From NCBI RefSeq assembly GCF_011320115.1, contig NZ_JAANOZ010000007.1, forward strand, positions 1-64,000: a stretch of DNA of 64,000 bases, given 5' to 3'. Shown here piece by piece: positions 51,905 to 63,431 of the stretch. The position numbers were made by a program, and so were the translations under genes. The notes beneath the pieces were generated by a model. That model was not told the DNA's origin and did no database searches. It saw nothing but the letters and a program-made list of their open reading frames with translations. Position 1 is the first letter of the stretch, and every line of letters starts with the position of its first letter. The stretch comes from Croceibacterium segetis (GTDB lineage: Bacteria; Pseudomonadota; Alphaproteobacteria; Sphingomonadales; Sphingomonadaceae).

Positions 51905-52324
51905 TTAGCGTCCTTCCTTGATCGAGCGCTGCCCTTCGGGCGAACGGCCGCCCTTGAGCATCATCTCGGCATATTCTTCCTGGGTCATTCCGGTCATCGA
52001 TCCGGCGGCGAACTGGAAGCTTTTCTTGTCGGTGCTGAAAAGCTTGGACAGGAAATAGATGTTTCCACCTTCGTCGATCATCGCGTTGTAATCGCGCGCG
52101 AGCACCGCCTTCTTCGCCGCGTCGGTCAGGTCCCACTCGTCGAGATAGGCCTTCTCGTCGGCCAGGAAACGGTTGCGGTTCTCTTCCTTCATCAGGCTCA
52201 TCGCAAACTGGTTGAGCCAGTAGCCCTTGCGCGCGCGCTGCGCGGTGAACACCCGGGTGCCGGGGATGTCTTCCATCTCGGCGAGATAGGCGTGGATGTC
52301 GATCCGCTGCTTCTTGTCGGTCAT
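51905..52324 (-). CDS. ligA: Protocatechuate 4,5-dioxygenase alpha subunit
   Basis: A 139-residue small helical subunit. It matches LigA: AYLAEMEDIPGTRVFT, KGYWLNQFAMSLMKEENR, RDYNAMIDEGGNIYFLSKLF and the ending MTQEEYAEMMLKGGRS. It helps enclose the substrate site of LigB. The ATG at 52324 (MTDKKQRI) is used as it overlaps the DUF2218 gene stop by four bases; an upstream in-frame methionine adds only four residues. Confidence 0.95.
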   Translation of the reverse strand: MTDKKQRIDIHAYLAEMEDIPGTRVFTAQRARKGYWLNQFAMSLMKEENRNRFLADEKAYLDEWDLTDAAKKAVLARDYNAMIDEGGNIYFLSKLFSTDKKSFQFAAGSMTGMTQEEYAEMMLKGGRSPEGQRSIKEGR

Positions 52325-52620
52325 TGGTCTTTCCATTCGTAAGTCAGCGGCGCCTCGCGGAAGGCGAAGCGGTCGATATGCCGCTCGATCACGCCGCGCA
52401 TGCGTTCGTTTTCTTCCTGGTCGGCGGTGGTCAGCGTGATGGCGATGCCCTCGGGCCGCGCGGTCATCACCGCGTTGGTATGCTCGGAAAACGGGAATGC
52501 GCCCATCCCGTCGCCCTCGTCATAGGTCGTGGCCATTTTGTGGCCCCAATGACTGACGAGCTGCTGGATATAGCGCTCGGGCTTCTCGCAATGGGCGAGG
52601 CCGGTCGATGTCGCACTCAT
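52321..52620 (-). CDS. DUF2218 domain-containing protein embedded in the lig operon
   Basis: A 99-residue protein of the DUF2218 family: RYIQQLVSHWGHKMATTYDEGDGMGAF at the N-terminal half and ITLTTADQEENERMRGVIERHIDRFAFRE at the end. It is overlapped by ligJ on one side and ligA on the other (both ATGA), so it is fully coupled to the catabolic operon. The family is small, single-domain and of unknown biochemical role. Possible functions include binding a metal, a substrate or a pathway intermediate; none is shown. Confidence 0.82.
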   Translation of the reverse strand: MSATSTGLAHCEKPERYIQQLVSHWGHKMATTYDEGDGMGAFPFSEHTNAVMTARPEGIAITLTTADQEENERMRGVIERHIDRFAFREAPLTYEWKDQ

Positions 52621-53642
52621 AGGCCGCGTTCCTTGAGGATGGCGTCGAGCCGCGGATAGACCCGGCGCGCGTTGCCTTCGAAGATCATGTGCTTCTCGTG
52701 ATCCGAGATATCAAGCGCATCGATGTAGCGTTTGGTGTCGTCGAAATAGTGGCCGGTCTGCGGATCGATCCCGCGCACCGCGCCGACCATTTCGCTGCCG
52801 AACAGGATGTTCTTGTTCTCGATCACGTCGGCCAGCAGGTCGATCCCCGGCTGGTGATAGACGCAGGTATCGAAGAACACGTTGTTCATCAGGTGCGTCT
52901 GTAAGTCGGGCTGCTTGAGCATGTCGGCGAGGCCGCGATAGCGACCCCAGTGATAGGGCACCGCGCCGCCGCCGTGGGGGATTATCAGCTTCAGCGTCGG
53001 GAAGCGGCTGAACAGGTCTCCCTGCAGCAGTTGCATGAAGGCAATCGTGTCGGCCGCAAGGTAGTAGCCGCCGGTGGCGTGCATGGCCGGGTTGCAGCTG
53101 CCCGAGACGTGGATCATCGCCGGGACCTCGAGCTCGCACATCGCTTCGTAGATCGGGAACCAGTACTCGTCGGTCAGCGGCGGGTGCTGGAAATAGCCGC
53201 CGCCGGGATCGGGATTGAGGTTGCAGACGACGAAATTGAGCTCCTCGACGCAGCGGTGCAGCTCGCGCACGCTTTCGGCGAGGTCCGACTTCGGGCTCTG
53301 CGGCAGCATGCAGCCGCCGATGAAGGTGTCGGGGAACAGCTGCGTGACGCGGTAGATCAGGTCGTTGCAGCGCCGCGCCCATTCGCTCGCCACCGCCTGG
53401 TCGCCGACGTGCGGCGCCATCGCGCTCGCGCGAGGGCTGAAAATGGTGAGGTCGGCGCCGCGTTCCTTGATCAGTTTGAGCTGGTTGGATTCAATCGTCT
53501 CGCGGATCTCGTCGTCGGAGATCTCGGGGTAGGGCGGAGGCGCCTTGCCTTCCTTGTAGGCGGCCTTCTGCGCCTCGCGCCACGCGTCATGGCCCTTGGG
53601 CAGCACCGTGTAATGGCCGTGGCAATCGATGATCAGGCTCAT
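52617..53642 (-). CDS. ligJ: 4-oxalomesaconate hydratase
   Basis: A 341-residue amidohydrolase-superfamily enzyme that hydrates 4-oxalomesaconate to 4-carboxy-4-hydroxy-2-oxoadipate, a step of the protocatechuate 4,5-cleavage route. The zinc motif DCHGHYT is at the start, and IHVSGSCNP, IIPHGGGAVPYHWGRY and ILFGSEMVGA follow. It matches LigJ rather than GalB-type hydratases by its TIM-barrel sequence. It overlaps the DUF2218 gene and the DUF1932-type dehydrogenase gene by four bases each. Confidence 0.93.
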   Translation of the reverse strand: MSLIIDCHGHYTVLPKGHDAWREAQKAAYKEGKAPPPYPEISDDEIRETIESNQLKLIKERGADLTIFSPRASAMAPHVGDQAVASEWARRCNDLIYRVTQLFPDTFIGGCMLPQSPKSDLAESVRELHRCVEELNFVVCNLNPDPGGGYFQHPPLTDEYWFPIYEAMCELEVPAMIHVSGSCNPAMHATGGYYLAADTIAFMQLLQGDLFSRFPTLKLIIPHGGGAVPYHWGRYRGLADMLKQPDLQTHLMNNVFFDTCVYHQPGIDLLADVIENKNILFGSEMVGAVRGIDPQTGHYFDDTKRYIDALDISDHEKHMIFEGNARRVYPRLDAILKERGL

Positions 53643-54466
53643 GCGCCTTCGTTCCTCTTGCTCTTTTCCGCCGCCTCGCGCTGGAGGCGGATCGTACCGC
53701 GGGTCATCACCGGCTCGACGCCGAGCCCTTGCAGCGTCTTGGCCGATTCTTCCATCTCCGCGGCGCGGCGGAACCCGTGTTTTGCCATCCGCTCGCGGTT
53801 GTAGGCGATTTTCTCGGCCCACGGCGCGGCCTTCTCGCTGGCGTCGAGCGAGGCCATGACCTCGTCGAACACCCCCGCCGCTTCGGCCGCGGCGGCGCAT
53901 TCGCTGCTCAGCGCCTCGAAGCCCTTGACCATCACCGAACGGATCATCTTGATTGCCGAGGCCCGGCCCACCTCGTCGCCGACCACCCGGACGTTCGAGA
54001 AGCCCAGCGCCTCGAGCAGCGGTTGGGCCGCCATCGCGTGCGGGCCGGAAACGAGGAGGGGAACGGCCATGCCCTTGTCGACCGGCGCCATCACCGCGAC
54101 ATCGATGTAGCGGCCGCCGGCTCTCTCGATCACTGATGCCGCCTCGCGCTTGGTGTCGGGCGCCACCGAGTTCATGTCGCACCACAGCGCGCCCTCGGGC
54201 AGTAGCGGGGCATAGTCACGGGCGGCGGCCAGGGCTTGATCGGCGGTGACCAGCGAAAGGATGAAGGCTCGATCGCCCAGCGCCGAGGCCGCGTCGTCGC
54301 CCGTTTCGACCCCGGCCTGCGCCATGGCCGCGCGGCGTTCGGGCAGCACGTCCCAGCCGCGCGTCTCGCCGCGCCAGCCCGGGGCGCGCACGAAAGTTTC
54401 GCCGGCTTCGCCGAAGCCGACCAGCGCCACGCGAGGCGCGGGAAGAGATGGATTCGAGTCTGGCAT
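53639..54466 (-). CDS. NAD(P)-dependent dehydrogenase with DUF1932 domain (lig cluster orf1 type)
   Basis: A 275-residue protein of the 6-phosphogluconate/beta-hydroxyacid dehydrogenase fold. It has a Rossmann start [13 protein letters not shown] and [17 protein letters not shown], then the C-terminal DUF1932 domain with [23 protein letters not shown]. In known sphingomonad lig clusters an unassigned orf of this type lies among the ring-cleavage genes. The reaction is unknown; a keto-acid intermediate could be its substrate. It starts the leftward operon and overlaps ligJ by four bases, facing the divergent promoter shared with ligK. Confidence 0.83.
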   Translation of the reverse strand: MPDSNPSLPAPRVALVGFGEAGETFVRAPGWRGETRGWDVLPERRAAMAQAGVETGDDAASALGDRAFILSLVTADQALAAARDYAPLLPEGALWCDMNSVAPDTKREAASVIERAGGRYIDVAVMAPVDKGMAVPLLVSGPHAMAAQPLLEALGFSNVRVVGDEVGRASAIKMIRSVMVKGFEALSSECAAAAEAAGVFDEVMASLDASEKAAPWAEKIAYNRERMAKHGFRRAAEMEESAKTLQGLGVEPVMTRGTIRLQREAAEKSKRNEGA

Positions 54467-54481
54467 CCTCTTGGCGAGCCG

Positions 54482-54507
54482 CTTACAGAATGTATGTATT
54501 GCTTACA
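54482..54507. promoter_or_regulatory. Candidate operator between the two lig transcripts
   Basis: A direct repeat CTTACA (54482-54487 and 54502-54507) is spaced 20 bases, two helical turns, with TGTA at 54491-54494 forming TGTA-N9-TACA with the second copy. It lies in the 128-base divergent gap between the orf1-ligJ-A-B-C operon and ligK. A LysR regulator (LigR) controls equivalent operons in other sphingomonads, and LysR sites often show T-N11-A. No ligR lies in this window. Confidence 0.4.
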
Positions 54508-54594
54508 AGTTTGCCGGAGGGCATGCGCATCCCCTTGACGCGAGGGGCGCGCCCGGTCCACCGCGCTCGCGCTAATTCGAGGGAGAGTCGAGGC

Positions 54595-57184
<2,590 letters not shown>

Positions 57185-57189
57185 GCCCC

Positions 57190-57858
57190 TTGGACCGGCC
57201 CGTCTGGGCCAGTCTGACGGGCGCTCACGCGCATCTGGCGCAAGGTGGCAGAATAGCGCGGCGCTACCGGCCCGAAGTCAACGTCTTCGTCGCCGGGCCC
57301 GACGAGGAACCCGAGACGCTCACGGCGATGGCCGAGCTGATTCGCGGCGAGCCGGCCTATGTCGTCCAGGCGCCCCCGATCGCCGACTTGCCGGGCCTTA
57401 CTACGGTGATGCGCCGCGCCGCGGTGCAGATGGTCTTCGACGGTGCACCGCCTGCCGAAGACGACACCGAAATCATTCCGCTCGACGAAGCCGTCGCCGA
57501 CGAAATGCTTGCCCTCGCCACGCTCACCGAACCGGGCCCGTTTCGCCGCGACACCCGGCTGATGGGACCGTTCTTCGGCGTCAAGCGCGAGGGCCGCCTC
57601 GCGGCGATGGCCGGCGAGCGGATGCACCCGCCCGGTTACGCGGAACTCAGCGGCGTCTGCACTCATCCCGATTTTCGCGGGCAGGGTCTCGGCCGCCGCC
57701 TGTCGGCTTTCAAGACGCGCGCCATCCTCCAGCGCGGTGAGGCACCCTTCCTCCATGCATGGAAGGACAATTTGGGCGCGATCGCGCTCTACGAGAAGCT
57801 TGGCTACCGGCAGCGCTGCGACATGAACGTCGCGGTGTTCGAGCGCGTCAAAGGTTAA
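57190..57858 (+). CDS. GNAT family N-acetyltransferase
   Basis: A 222-residue protein with an N-terminal non-catalytic part (RPVWASLTGAHAHLA) and a C-terminal GNAT/FR47-type domain: GVCTHPDFRGQGLGRRLSAF is the acetyl-CoA-binding motif A, and NLGAIALYEKLGYRQR motif B. The start is TTG at 57190, five bases after ligI, because it gives a reasonable N-terminus; the longer frame would lie within ligI. It is coupled to the lig operon by position, but acetylation has no known part in the pathway, so it may be a passenger. Confidence 0.78.
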   Translation: MDRPVWASLTGAHAHLAQGGRIARRYRPEVNVFVAGPDEEPETLTAMAELIRGEPAYVVQAPPIADLPGLTTVMRRAAVQMVFDGAPPAEDDTEIIPLDEAVADEMLALATLTEPGPFRRDTRLMGPFFGVKREGRLAAMAGERMHPPGYAELSGVCTHPDFRGQGLGRRLSAFKTRAILQRGEAPFLHAWKDNLGAIALYEKLGYRQRCDMNVAVFERVKG

Positions 57859-58096
57859 CCCCCACTCGGCGAATTCGTTTGACTTTTGTTCCCTTCGCCC
57901 CCACTTGGCCGCCATCGAAGCGCCTGGCAGCGTGAACTGGCGGATCCAATCCGCCCCGGCTGCGCCTCGGTCCTAGGGCCCACTCAATGGGTGCCCTTTC
58001 CCAAGAGCTTCCCTTTTCACGCGGGTCGTTCAGCACCCGCTGCAACGCGCCGATTTGCGTGCGCGCTGCCGCATATATTGCGAGTTAGAAGACTAT

Positions 58097-59464
58097 ATGA
58101 CTTTCGAAACACTCGGGCTCTCGCAGCCTGTTCTCCAAGCGCTGGCGCTCAAGGGCTACGACAGCCCCACGCCGATTCAGACGCAGGCCATTCCCACCGT
58201 GCTCACCGGGCGCGACCTGCTCGGCATTGCCCAGACCGGGACCGGCAAGACCGCGGCCTTCATGCTGCCGTCGATCGACCGTCTCGTCGCTTCCGACCAG
58301 CGGCCGAAGCCGCGCAGCTGCCGTATGCTGATTCTCGCGCCGACGCGTGAGCTGGCTGGGCAGATCGCCGAGAGCGCGCGCGAGTACGCCCACTTCGCGC
58401 ACCTCAAGGTCGTCACCGTGTTCGGCGGCACCTCGGTTGGGCGCAACAAGCAGGAGCTAGCGCGCGGCGTCGACGTTTGCGTCGCCACGCCAGGCCGACT
58501 GGTCGACCTCGCCGAGCAGCGCGCGATCGACCTCTCGTCGGTTGAGATCCTCGTCCTCGACGAAGCCGACCAGATGCTCGACCTCGGCTTCATCCACGCC
58601 CTCAAGCAGATCGTCAGGCTCCTGCCGAAGCAGCGCCAGACGTTGTTCTTCTCGGCGACGATGCCCAACGCGATCCGCCAGCTGGCCGATCAGTACCTGA
58701 CCAATCCGGCGCAAGTCTCGGTCGCCCCGCAGGCGACCACCGCCGAGCGCGTCATCCAGCAGGTGGCGTTCTGCCAGAATACCGAGAAGCAGGCGTTCCT
58801 GACGATCCTGCTGCGCGAGGGCTTTGCCAGCAAGGAGATGGACCGCGTGCTGGTGTTCACCCGCACGAAGCACGGCGCCGATCGCGTGGTGAAGAAGCTC
58901 GCCCAGGTGGGCATCCGCGCCAATGCGATCCACGGCAACAAGAGCCAGCCGCAGCGCGAGAAGGCGCTCGGCGAGTTCCGTGCGGGTAGCGCGCGCATCC
59001 TCATCGCGACGGACATCGCCGCGCGCGGGATCGACGTCTCGGGCATCAGCCACGTGATCAACTTCGAGCTGCCCAACGTGGCCGAGCAATACGTCCACCG
59101 CATCGGCCGCACCGCGCGCGCCGGCGCCGCGGGCGTGGCGATCTCGCTCTGCGCGCCCGACGAGAAGGCTTACCTGCGTGACATCTGGAAGCTGACCAAG
59201 GCGAACCTCGAGGAAATCGGCCTGCCCGAAGGCCTCGCCGCCGAAGCGCGGATCGTCAACGCCAAGGGCCCCGAGCCGACGCGCGCCGAGCGCGACGATC
59301 GTTCGCGCGACCAGCAGCGCCGCCGCTTTCCGAACAAGGGCCCCGCCGTTCGCGCCAAGCCGCGCGGCGAGGGTGGCCATGCCCACGGCAGCAAGCCGGC
59401 GGGTGTCGGCGGCAACGGCAATCGTCGCCGCTTCAACAAGCCCCGCGCGCGCACCGCGGTTTGA
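58097..59464 (+). CDS. rhlE: DEAD-box RNA helicase (RhlE type)
   Basis: A 455-residue ATP-dependent RNA helicase. Motifs in order: Q motif (FETLGLSQPVLQALALKGYDSPTPIQTQAI), AQTGTGKTAAF (Walker A), PTRELAGQI, TPGRLVDL, VLDEADQMLDLGF (DEAD), SATMPNAI, RVLVFTRTKHGADR and HRIGRTARAG. The C-terminal 60 or so residues are basic and Gly/Arg-rich, as in RhlE/CsdA-type proteins. It works in rRNA processing or mRNA decay, often cold-induced. It has a 238-base upstream gap that I cannot resolve into specific control elements. Confidence 0.9.
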   Translation: MTFETLGLSQPVLQALALKGYDSPTPIQTQAIPTVLTGRDLLGIAQTGTGKTAAFMLPSIDRLVASDQRPKPRSCRMLILAPTRELAGQIAESAREYAHFAHLKVVTVFGGTSVGRNKQELARGVDVCVATPGRLVDLAEQRAIDLSSVEILVLDEADQMLDLGFIHALKQIVRLLPKQRQTLFFSATMPNAIRQLADQYLTNPAQVSVAPQATTAERVIQQVAFCQNTEKQAFLTILLREGFASKEMDRVLVFTRTKHGADRVVKKLAQVGIRANAIHGNKSQPQREKALGEFRAGSARILIATDIAARGIDVSGISHVINFELPNVAEQYVHRIGRTARAGAAGVAISLCAPDEKAYLRDIWKLTKANLEEIGLPEGLAAEARIVNAKGPEPTRAERDDRSRDQQRRRFPNKGPAVRAKPRGEGGHAHGSKPAGVGGNGNRRRFNKPRARTAV

Positions 59465-59488
59465 TTGAGTCGGGTTGGGGCGAAAGCC

Positions 59489-59671
59489 TCAACCCTCGTT
59501 CTCGGGCGGTGGCATCCTGCGTCGCCGGCGCCAGCGGCGCCAGCCGTATCCGCAGCTGACGAGACCGAAGCCGCACGCAAGCGTTGTGCCGCCGACGATC
59601 AGTGCGGCGAAACCGACTGCGCCGGTTACTCCCAACAGAAATTGCCAGAAAAACTCGAGAACCGACTTCAA
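59489..59671 (-). CDS. Small single-pass membrane protein, hypothetical
   Basis: A 60-residue protein. A hydrophobic helix (about residues 8-32, WQFLLGVTGAVGFAALIVGGTTLA) is followed by an arginine-rich tail (GYGWRRWRRRRRM). It lies convergent between the helicase and the SnoaL-like gene. It could be real, because membrane-plus-basic-tail design and codon bias look coding, or a chance frame. Function unknown. Confidence 0.4.
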   Translation of the reverse strand: MKSVLEFFWQFLLGVTGAVGFAALIVGGTTLACGFGLVSCGYGWRRWRRRRRMPPPENEG

Positions 59672-59713
59672 CGCGCCTCACCCACTGCCAGCGGCGGGTT
59701 TTATCCCTGATCG

Positions 59714-60178
59714 CTACAGGCCAAGGTCCGACAGTCCCGGATGATCCGTGGGACGCGGACCGTGCGGCCAGTGGAACAGGCGGTCGGCCTCGGCGATGGC
59801 CAGGTCGTTGATGCTGGCGTGACGCACGGCCATGAAGCCCTCGGCGTCGAACTGCCAGTTCTCGTTGCCGTACGAGCGGAACCACTGCCCACCGGCATCG
59901 TGCCACTCGTAAGCAAAGCGCACCGCGATGCGGTCGCCGGTGAACGCCCACAGCTCCTTGATCAGCCGGTACTCGCGTTCCTTCGCCCATTTGCGCGTGA
60001 GGAAGGCGACGATTTCGGCGCGCCCGTTGAGGAACTCGTCGCGGTTCCGCCAGCGGCTGTCGGGCGTGTAGGCCAGCGCGACGGCTTCCGGGTCGCGCCG
60101 GTTCCAGGCGTCCTCCGCCGCGCGCATCTTGGTCGCCGCCGTTTCGGCGGTGAACGGCGGTAGCGGCGGACGGCTCAT
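59714..60178 (-). CDS. NTF2/SnoaL-like protein (DUF1348 type)
   Basis: A 154-residue single-domain protein of the nuclear transport factor 2-like fold. [44 protein letters not shown] is a classic start for the DUF1348 type, and [25 protein letters not shown] continues it. Members are small-molecule binding or isomerase/hydratase-like, with no defined substrate here. The ATG at 60178 overlaps the esterase stop by four bases. Confidence 0.85.
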   Translation of the reverse strand: MSRPPLPPFTAETAATKMRAAEDAWNRRDPEAVALAYTPDSRWRNRDEFLNGRAEIVAFLTRKWAKEREYRLIKELWAFTGDRIAVRFAYEWHDAGGQWFRSYGNENWQFDAEGFMAVRHASINDLAIAEADRLFHWPHGPRPTDHPGLSDLGL

Positions 60179-61083
60179 GGCTTTGCCGGTGCGGGCGCGC
60201 CCGGGGGCCGGGGCGGCACGAACGGCGGCGGCGGCGTGCGTTTGTGCGCGGCGAAGAAGCGGAAGATCTCGGGCATGCTCGGGCCGATGATCGTGCCGTG
60301 GTCGAGGCCCGGCTTCTCGATATATTCGTGCTCCATGCCGAGCTGATCCATCGCCGCCGCCCATGTGCGCGTGCCTGCCGGCGGGACCACGTTATCGTCG
60401 CCGCCCTGGGTGATCATCAGTGGCAGCTTGGCTTCCTTGAAGTGCCCGAGCAGCGTGGTCTCGTCGCGCTGCATCATGAATGCCGCCGGCGCGATGGCGG
60501 CCGCCGCAGCCCAGATTTCCGAATGCTTCTGGCCCATGAAGATCGTGCCCGCGCCGCCCATCGAATGGCCCATCAGATAGATGCGATTGGGATCGATGGT
60601 GTAATCGTGCTGGGCGATGGCCATCACGTTCAGCACGTCGAGTTCGGACAGCTGCGTGAGGTTCGCCGGCTTGACCTCGCCGCCGCCGATCAGGATCACC
60701 GGCGAACCGTACCAGCCGGTGAAGTTGTAGCCCATCGGGCCGACGACAACGTATCCGCCTTGCTCGGCCTCGTCGATCAGCTTGTCGCGGACGATGAAGT
60801 TCGAATCGCCGCCGTAACCGTGCAACGCGACGACCAGCGGCGCCGGCACACCCGGCTTCACCTTCGACGAGACATAGAGCGTGTACTTCATCTCCTCGCC
60901 GGTCGGCAAAGTGTACGACTTTTGCTGCACCCGCGGGTCGGGCGCCATTCGCGGAGGGCGCGGCGGGCCGTTCGCCGCCGGGGGGCCGTTGCCGGGCGTT
61001 TGCGCGGACAAGGTCTGCGGAACGATCAGCGCGACGCTCAAGGCCGCGATTGTCAGGCATACGCTGCGGAAGGTTCGCTTCAT
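60175..61083 (-). CDS. Secreted alpha/beta hydrolase, esterase
   Basis: A 302-residue protein with signal peptide (about residues 1-27, [24 protein letters not shown]) then a proline-rich spacer. The core shows [12 protein letters not shown] and the nucleophile GHSMGGAG, with [12 protein letters not shown] (Asp) and LDHGTIIG (His). It belongs to the PHB-depolymerase/feruloyl-esterase-like group of serine esterases. The C-terminus is again proline-rich. The ATG at 61083 is chosen as the start of the signal peptide; an upstream in-frame ATG is unlikely. It overlaps the SnoaL-like gene. Confidence 0.85.
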   Translation of the reverse strand: MKRTFRSVCLTIAALSVALIVPQTLSAQTPGNGPPAANGPPRPPRMAPDPRVQQKSYTLPTGEEMKYTLYVSSKVKPGVPAPLVVALHGYGGDSNFIVRDKLIDEAEQGGYVVVGPMGYNFTGWYGSPVILIGGGEVKPANLTQLSELDVLNVMAIAQHDYTIDPNRIYLMGHSMGGAGTIFMGQKHSEIWAAAAAIAPAAFMMQRDETTLLGHFKEAKLPLMITQGGDDNVVPPAGTRTWAAAMDQLGMEHEYIEKPGLDHGTIIGPSMPEIFRFFAAHKRTPPPPFVPPRPPGAPAPAKP

Positions 61084-61194
61084 GGTTTCATTATCCCCTC
61101 GGCCCCGTCTGCGCGAGGTCGAGCCAAGGGGTAACAGGCGCGCCGAAGCCGGACAACTCCGCCCTTGTCGCAAAGAGTCGCTGCCGGGAAAGCC

Positions 61195-62397
61195 CTAGGA
61201 CTCCAGCGTCATCCGCACGAAGTCGACCGTCTGCCGTGTCGCCGCGGCGAACTCCGCCTCGGTCGCCTTGAAGCTCCCGAAGTGGGCGAACTGGTCGGGC
61301 CGCATGCCGTCAAATTCGTAGGCCTGGCGGAAGCTTGGCAGTTTCATCAGCTTTTCGACGCTCGCCTTGTTCGGCTCGCGGTCGATCGCCTTGGGATCGA
61401 AGGCACCGAGCGCCTCGTCGTTGGCCATCAGCTGGGCGATGTAGCCCGGCGGGCAGGTGTAGACCATGTCGCTGCCGGCGAAGTCCTGGATGTGGCGGCT
61501 GACGGTCTTGCCGGTGCGGTCGTCGGTTTCGACGCGCATCGAGCACTGCAGCATCTTCGAAGGATGCCCCACGCTCTTCCCGTAGTGATACGCGCGCTTG
61601 AGCACGGCTTCCTCGCCGTCGCGGATTTCGCTCAGGCTGAGCTCGATGCCGCGCGCCTTCGCTTCGGTGCGCCAGTCGCTCAGCTCGCCGAGGCGGGCCG
61701 ACATATGGGTGATGACCGAGCGCCACTTCGACAGGTCCACGCCCGCCGCCTTCGCCCGGAACAGCCCTGCGCTCACCGCCGACATGCAGCGCATGTACTG
61801 CGCCACGGTGAAGCTGGTGGTGTTGTTGGTGCTGATGCCGAGCGCGGTCAGCTCTTCGAGCATCTGGTAGCCTTCCTGCGAGCCCGGCAGCTTGACCATC
61901 ACGTTGGGGCCTTGCGCGGCGATCTGCAGGCCCTGGGCGAGCATCTTCTCGCCGTCGCGCACGAAGCGCGGGTCGACCTGGCCGGAGAGGAAGCCGTACT
62001 TGCCGCCAGACTTCTCCCACACCGGGCGGATCGCCGCGGCGCCCTTCTTCACCAGGTCGAGGTACATCGTCCAGTAGACGCCCTCGTAGTCGAGGCCGGG
62101 GTTCTGCCTGGCGATAGACTTGATTTCGTTCGCCCACATCTCGGGCGCGAGCTTGATCGCCTGCAGGCTGAGTGGCGGGTTGGTGGTCACCCCGCGGAAG
62201 CCCATCGTCCCTTGCGACTGGATGGTCTTGTCATCGTAGAGCCGCCTCAGCTGCTCCTCCCATTCGCCGCGCTGGCCCTCCGGCGCCTTCGCGAGCGTCT
62301 CTTCCTTCCAGCTGGGGTAGATCAGCGGCGAGGAATCCCACCAGATTTCGGCGTCGGGGTTGGTCGCGGCGAGGCGTTCTAGGATGTTCTGGGTCAT
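61195..62397 (-). CDS. Transaldolase family protein
   Basis: A 400-residue protein with a transaldolase-like TIM-barrel. GVTTNPPLSLQAI, VMVKLPGSQEGYQMLEEL (with the Schiff-base-type lysine), and GISTNNTTSFTVAQYM match the family. It is longer than the 220-residue TalC and of different subfamily from E. coli TalB. A role in sugar-phosphate exchange or in a related aldol reaction is possible. The start at 62397 (MTQNILERLA) is preferred; the upstream open frame is unlike the family. It stands between secreted hydrolases and an unknown secreted protein. Confidence 0.8.
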   Translation of the reverse strand: MTQNILERLAATNPDAEIWWDSSPLIYPSWKEETLAKAPEGQRGEWEEQLRRLYDDKTIQSQGTMGFRGVTTNPPLSLQAIKLAPEMWANEIKSIARQNPGLDYEGVYWTMYLDLVKKGAAAIRPVWEKSGGKYGFLSGQVDPRFVRDGEKMLAQGLQIAAQGPNVMVKLPGSQEGYQMLEELTALGISTNNTTSFTVAQYMRCMSAVSAGLFRAKAAGVDLSKWRSVITHMSARLGELSDWRTEAKARGIELSLSEIRDGEEAVLKRAYHYGKSVGHPSKMLQCSMRVETDDRTGKTVSRHIQDFAGSDMVYTCPPGYIAQLMANDEALGAFDPKAIDREPNKASVEKLMKLPSFRQAYEFDGMRPDQFAHFGSFKATEAEFAAATRQTVDFVRMTLES

Positions 62398-62546
62398 CGC
62401 CGCTCCATGCCTCCGCGCGGGGTGAAAGGTCCAGCCATTTTCGAATGAGAGCGGCCCACGCTGAGCTTGGCCTGGGGTTCGTGTCAAAGTGTCGCAAGGC
62501 GCGTTCCGCGCTTGTTGAGGCAGTTGCGCGAGGTAATAGAAGCGAC

Positions 62547-63428
62547 ATGAGCCTGCGCCGCCTCGCCCTGCTTCTCGTTCCGCTGCTCGCGCCAGCGGCG
62601 CTGGCGGCGCAGGATCTGGATTCCAGGGCCGATATCGTCGTCACCGGCAAGGGCCAGTCGCTCGACCCGAACGTCGTCACCCGCCAGGCGCGCGAGGTCA
62701 CGCGCGAGACCGACATCCGCTACGAGCCGTTGCCGCGATTCGACGGCTACGCGTGCCCCGGAGTGATCGGCCTGTCGCAGGAATATGCCGAGATGCTCGT
62801 CGGGCGCATCCGCATGATCGCCGAGGACTTGCATATCCCGCTGGCCCCCAACGGCAACTGCCATCCCAACATCTTCGTCAGCTTCACCGAGGATGGCCGT
62901 GCCGATCTCGCCGCGATCCAGAAGAAGACCCACCTCCTGACCGACGTGCTGACCGTGCAGGAGCAGGACGAATTGCTCGAGGAGCCCGGGCCGGTGCGGG
63001 TGCTGTCGGTGGTCGAGACGCGGATGCAGAACGGCGCGGCGATGCCGCGGCGCAAGAACCTGACCGACATCCCGACCGCGACGATGGAAGGCGGGCAGTC
63101 GCTGATCTCGACCGCGACCGAGCGCCACATCACCCAGGTCGTCGTCCTGTTCGACCGCGAGCACGCCGCCGGCAAGACGCTCCACCAGCTGGCCGATTAC
63201 GCCGTGATGCGGGTGTTCGCCCGCACCCGCGACGCCAAGGGCGGCGACGCACCGGTCTCGATCCTCGGCCTGTTCGACGAAAACGGCAGCCCGCCCGACG
63301 GGATGACCGCGTTCGATCGCGCCTACCTTGCCGCGCTCTACGAAGGCCCGTCGCACACGAAGGGCATCGCCAAGATCATGCGAGTCAGCAAGAAGCTCGA
63401 GAAGATGAAGCGGACCGACGACGAGTAG
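62547..63428 (+). CDS. Secreted hypothetical protein
   Basis: A 293-residue protein with a signal peptide (LRRLALLLVPLLAPAALAAQ) and a soluble mature part. It has RFDGYACPGVIGL, LAPNGNCHPNIFVSFTEDGRADLAAI and a C-terminal FARTRDAKGG, ILGLFDENGSPPDGMTAFDRAYLAALYEG region that I read as conserved in sphingomonads but cannot assign. Two cysteines may form a disulfide. No catalytic motif is obvious. It is convergent with the SnoaL-like gene that follows. Confidence 0.7.
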   Translation: MSLRRLALLLVPLLAPAALAAQDLDSRADIVVTGKGQSLDPNVVTRQAREVTRETDIRYEPLPRFDGYACPGVIGLSQEYAEMLVGRIRMIAEDLHIPLAPNGNCHPNIFVSFTEDGRADLAAIQKKTHLLTDVLTVQEQDELLEEPGPVRVLSVVETRMQNGAAMPRRKNLTDIPTATMEGGQSLISTATERHITQVVVLFDREHAAGKTLHQLADYAVMRVFARTRDAKGGDAPVSILGLFDENGSPPDGMTAFDRAYLAALYEGPSHTKGIAKIMRVSKKLEKMKRTDDE

Positions 63429-63431
63429 GCG

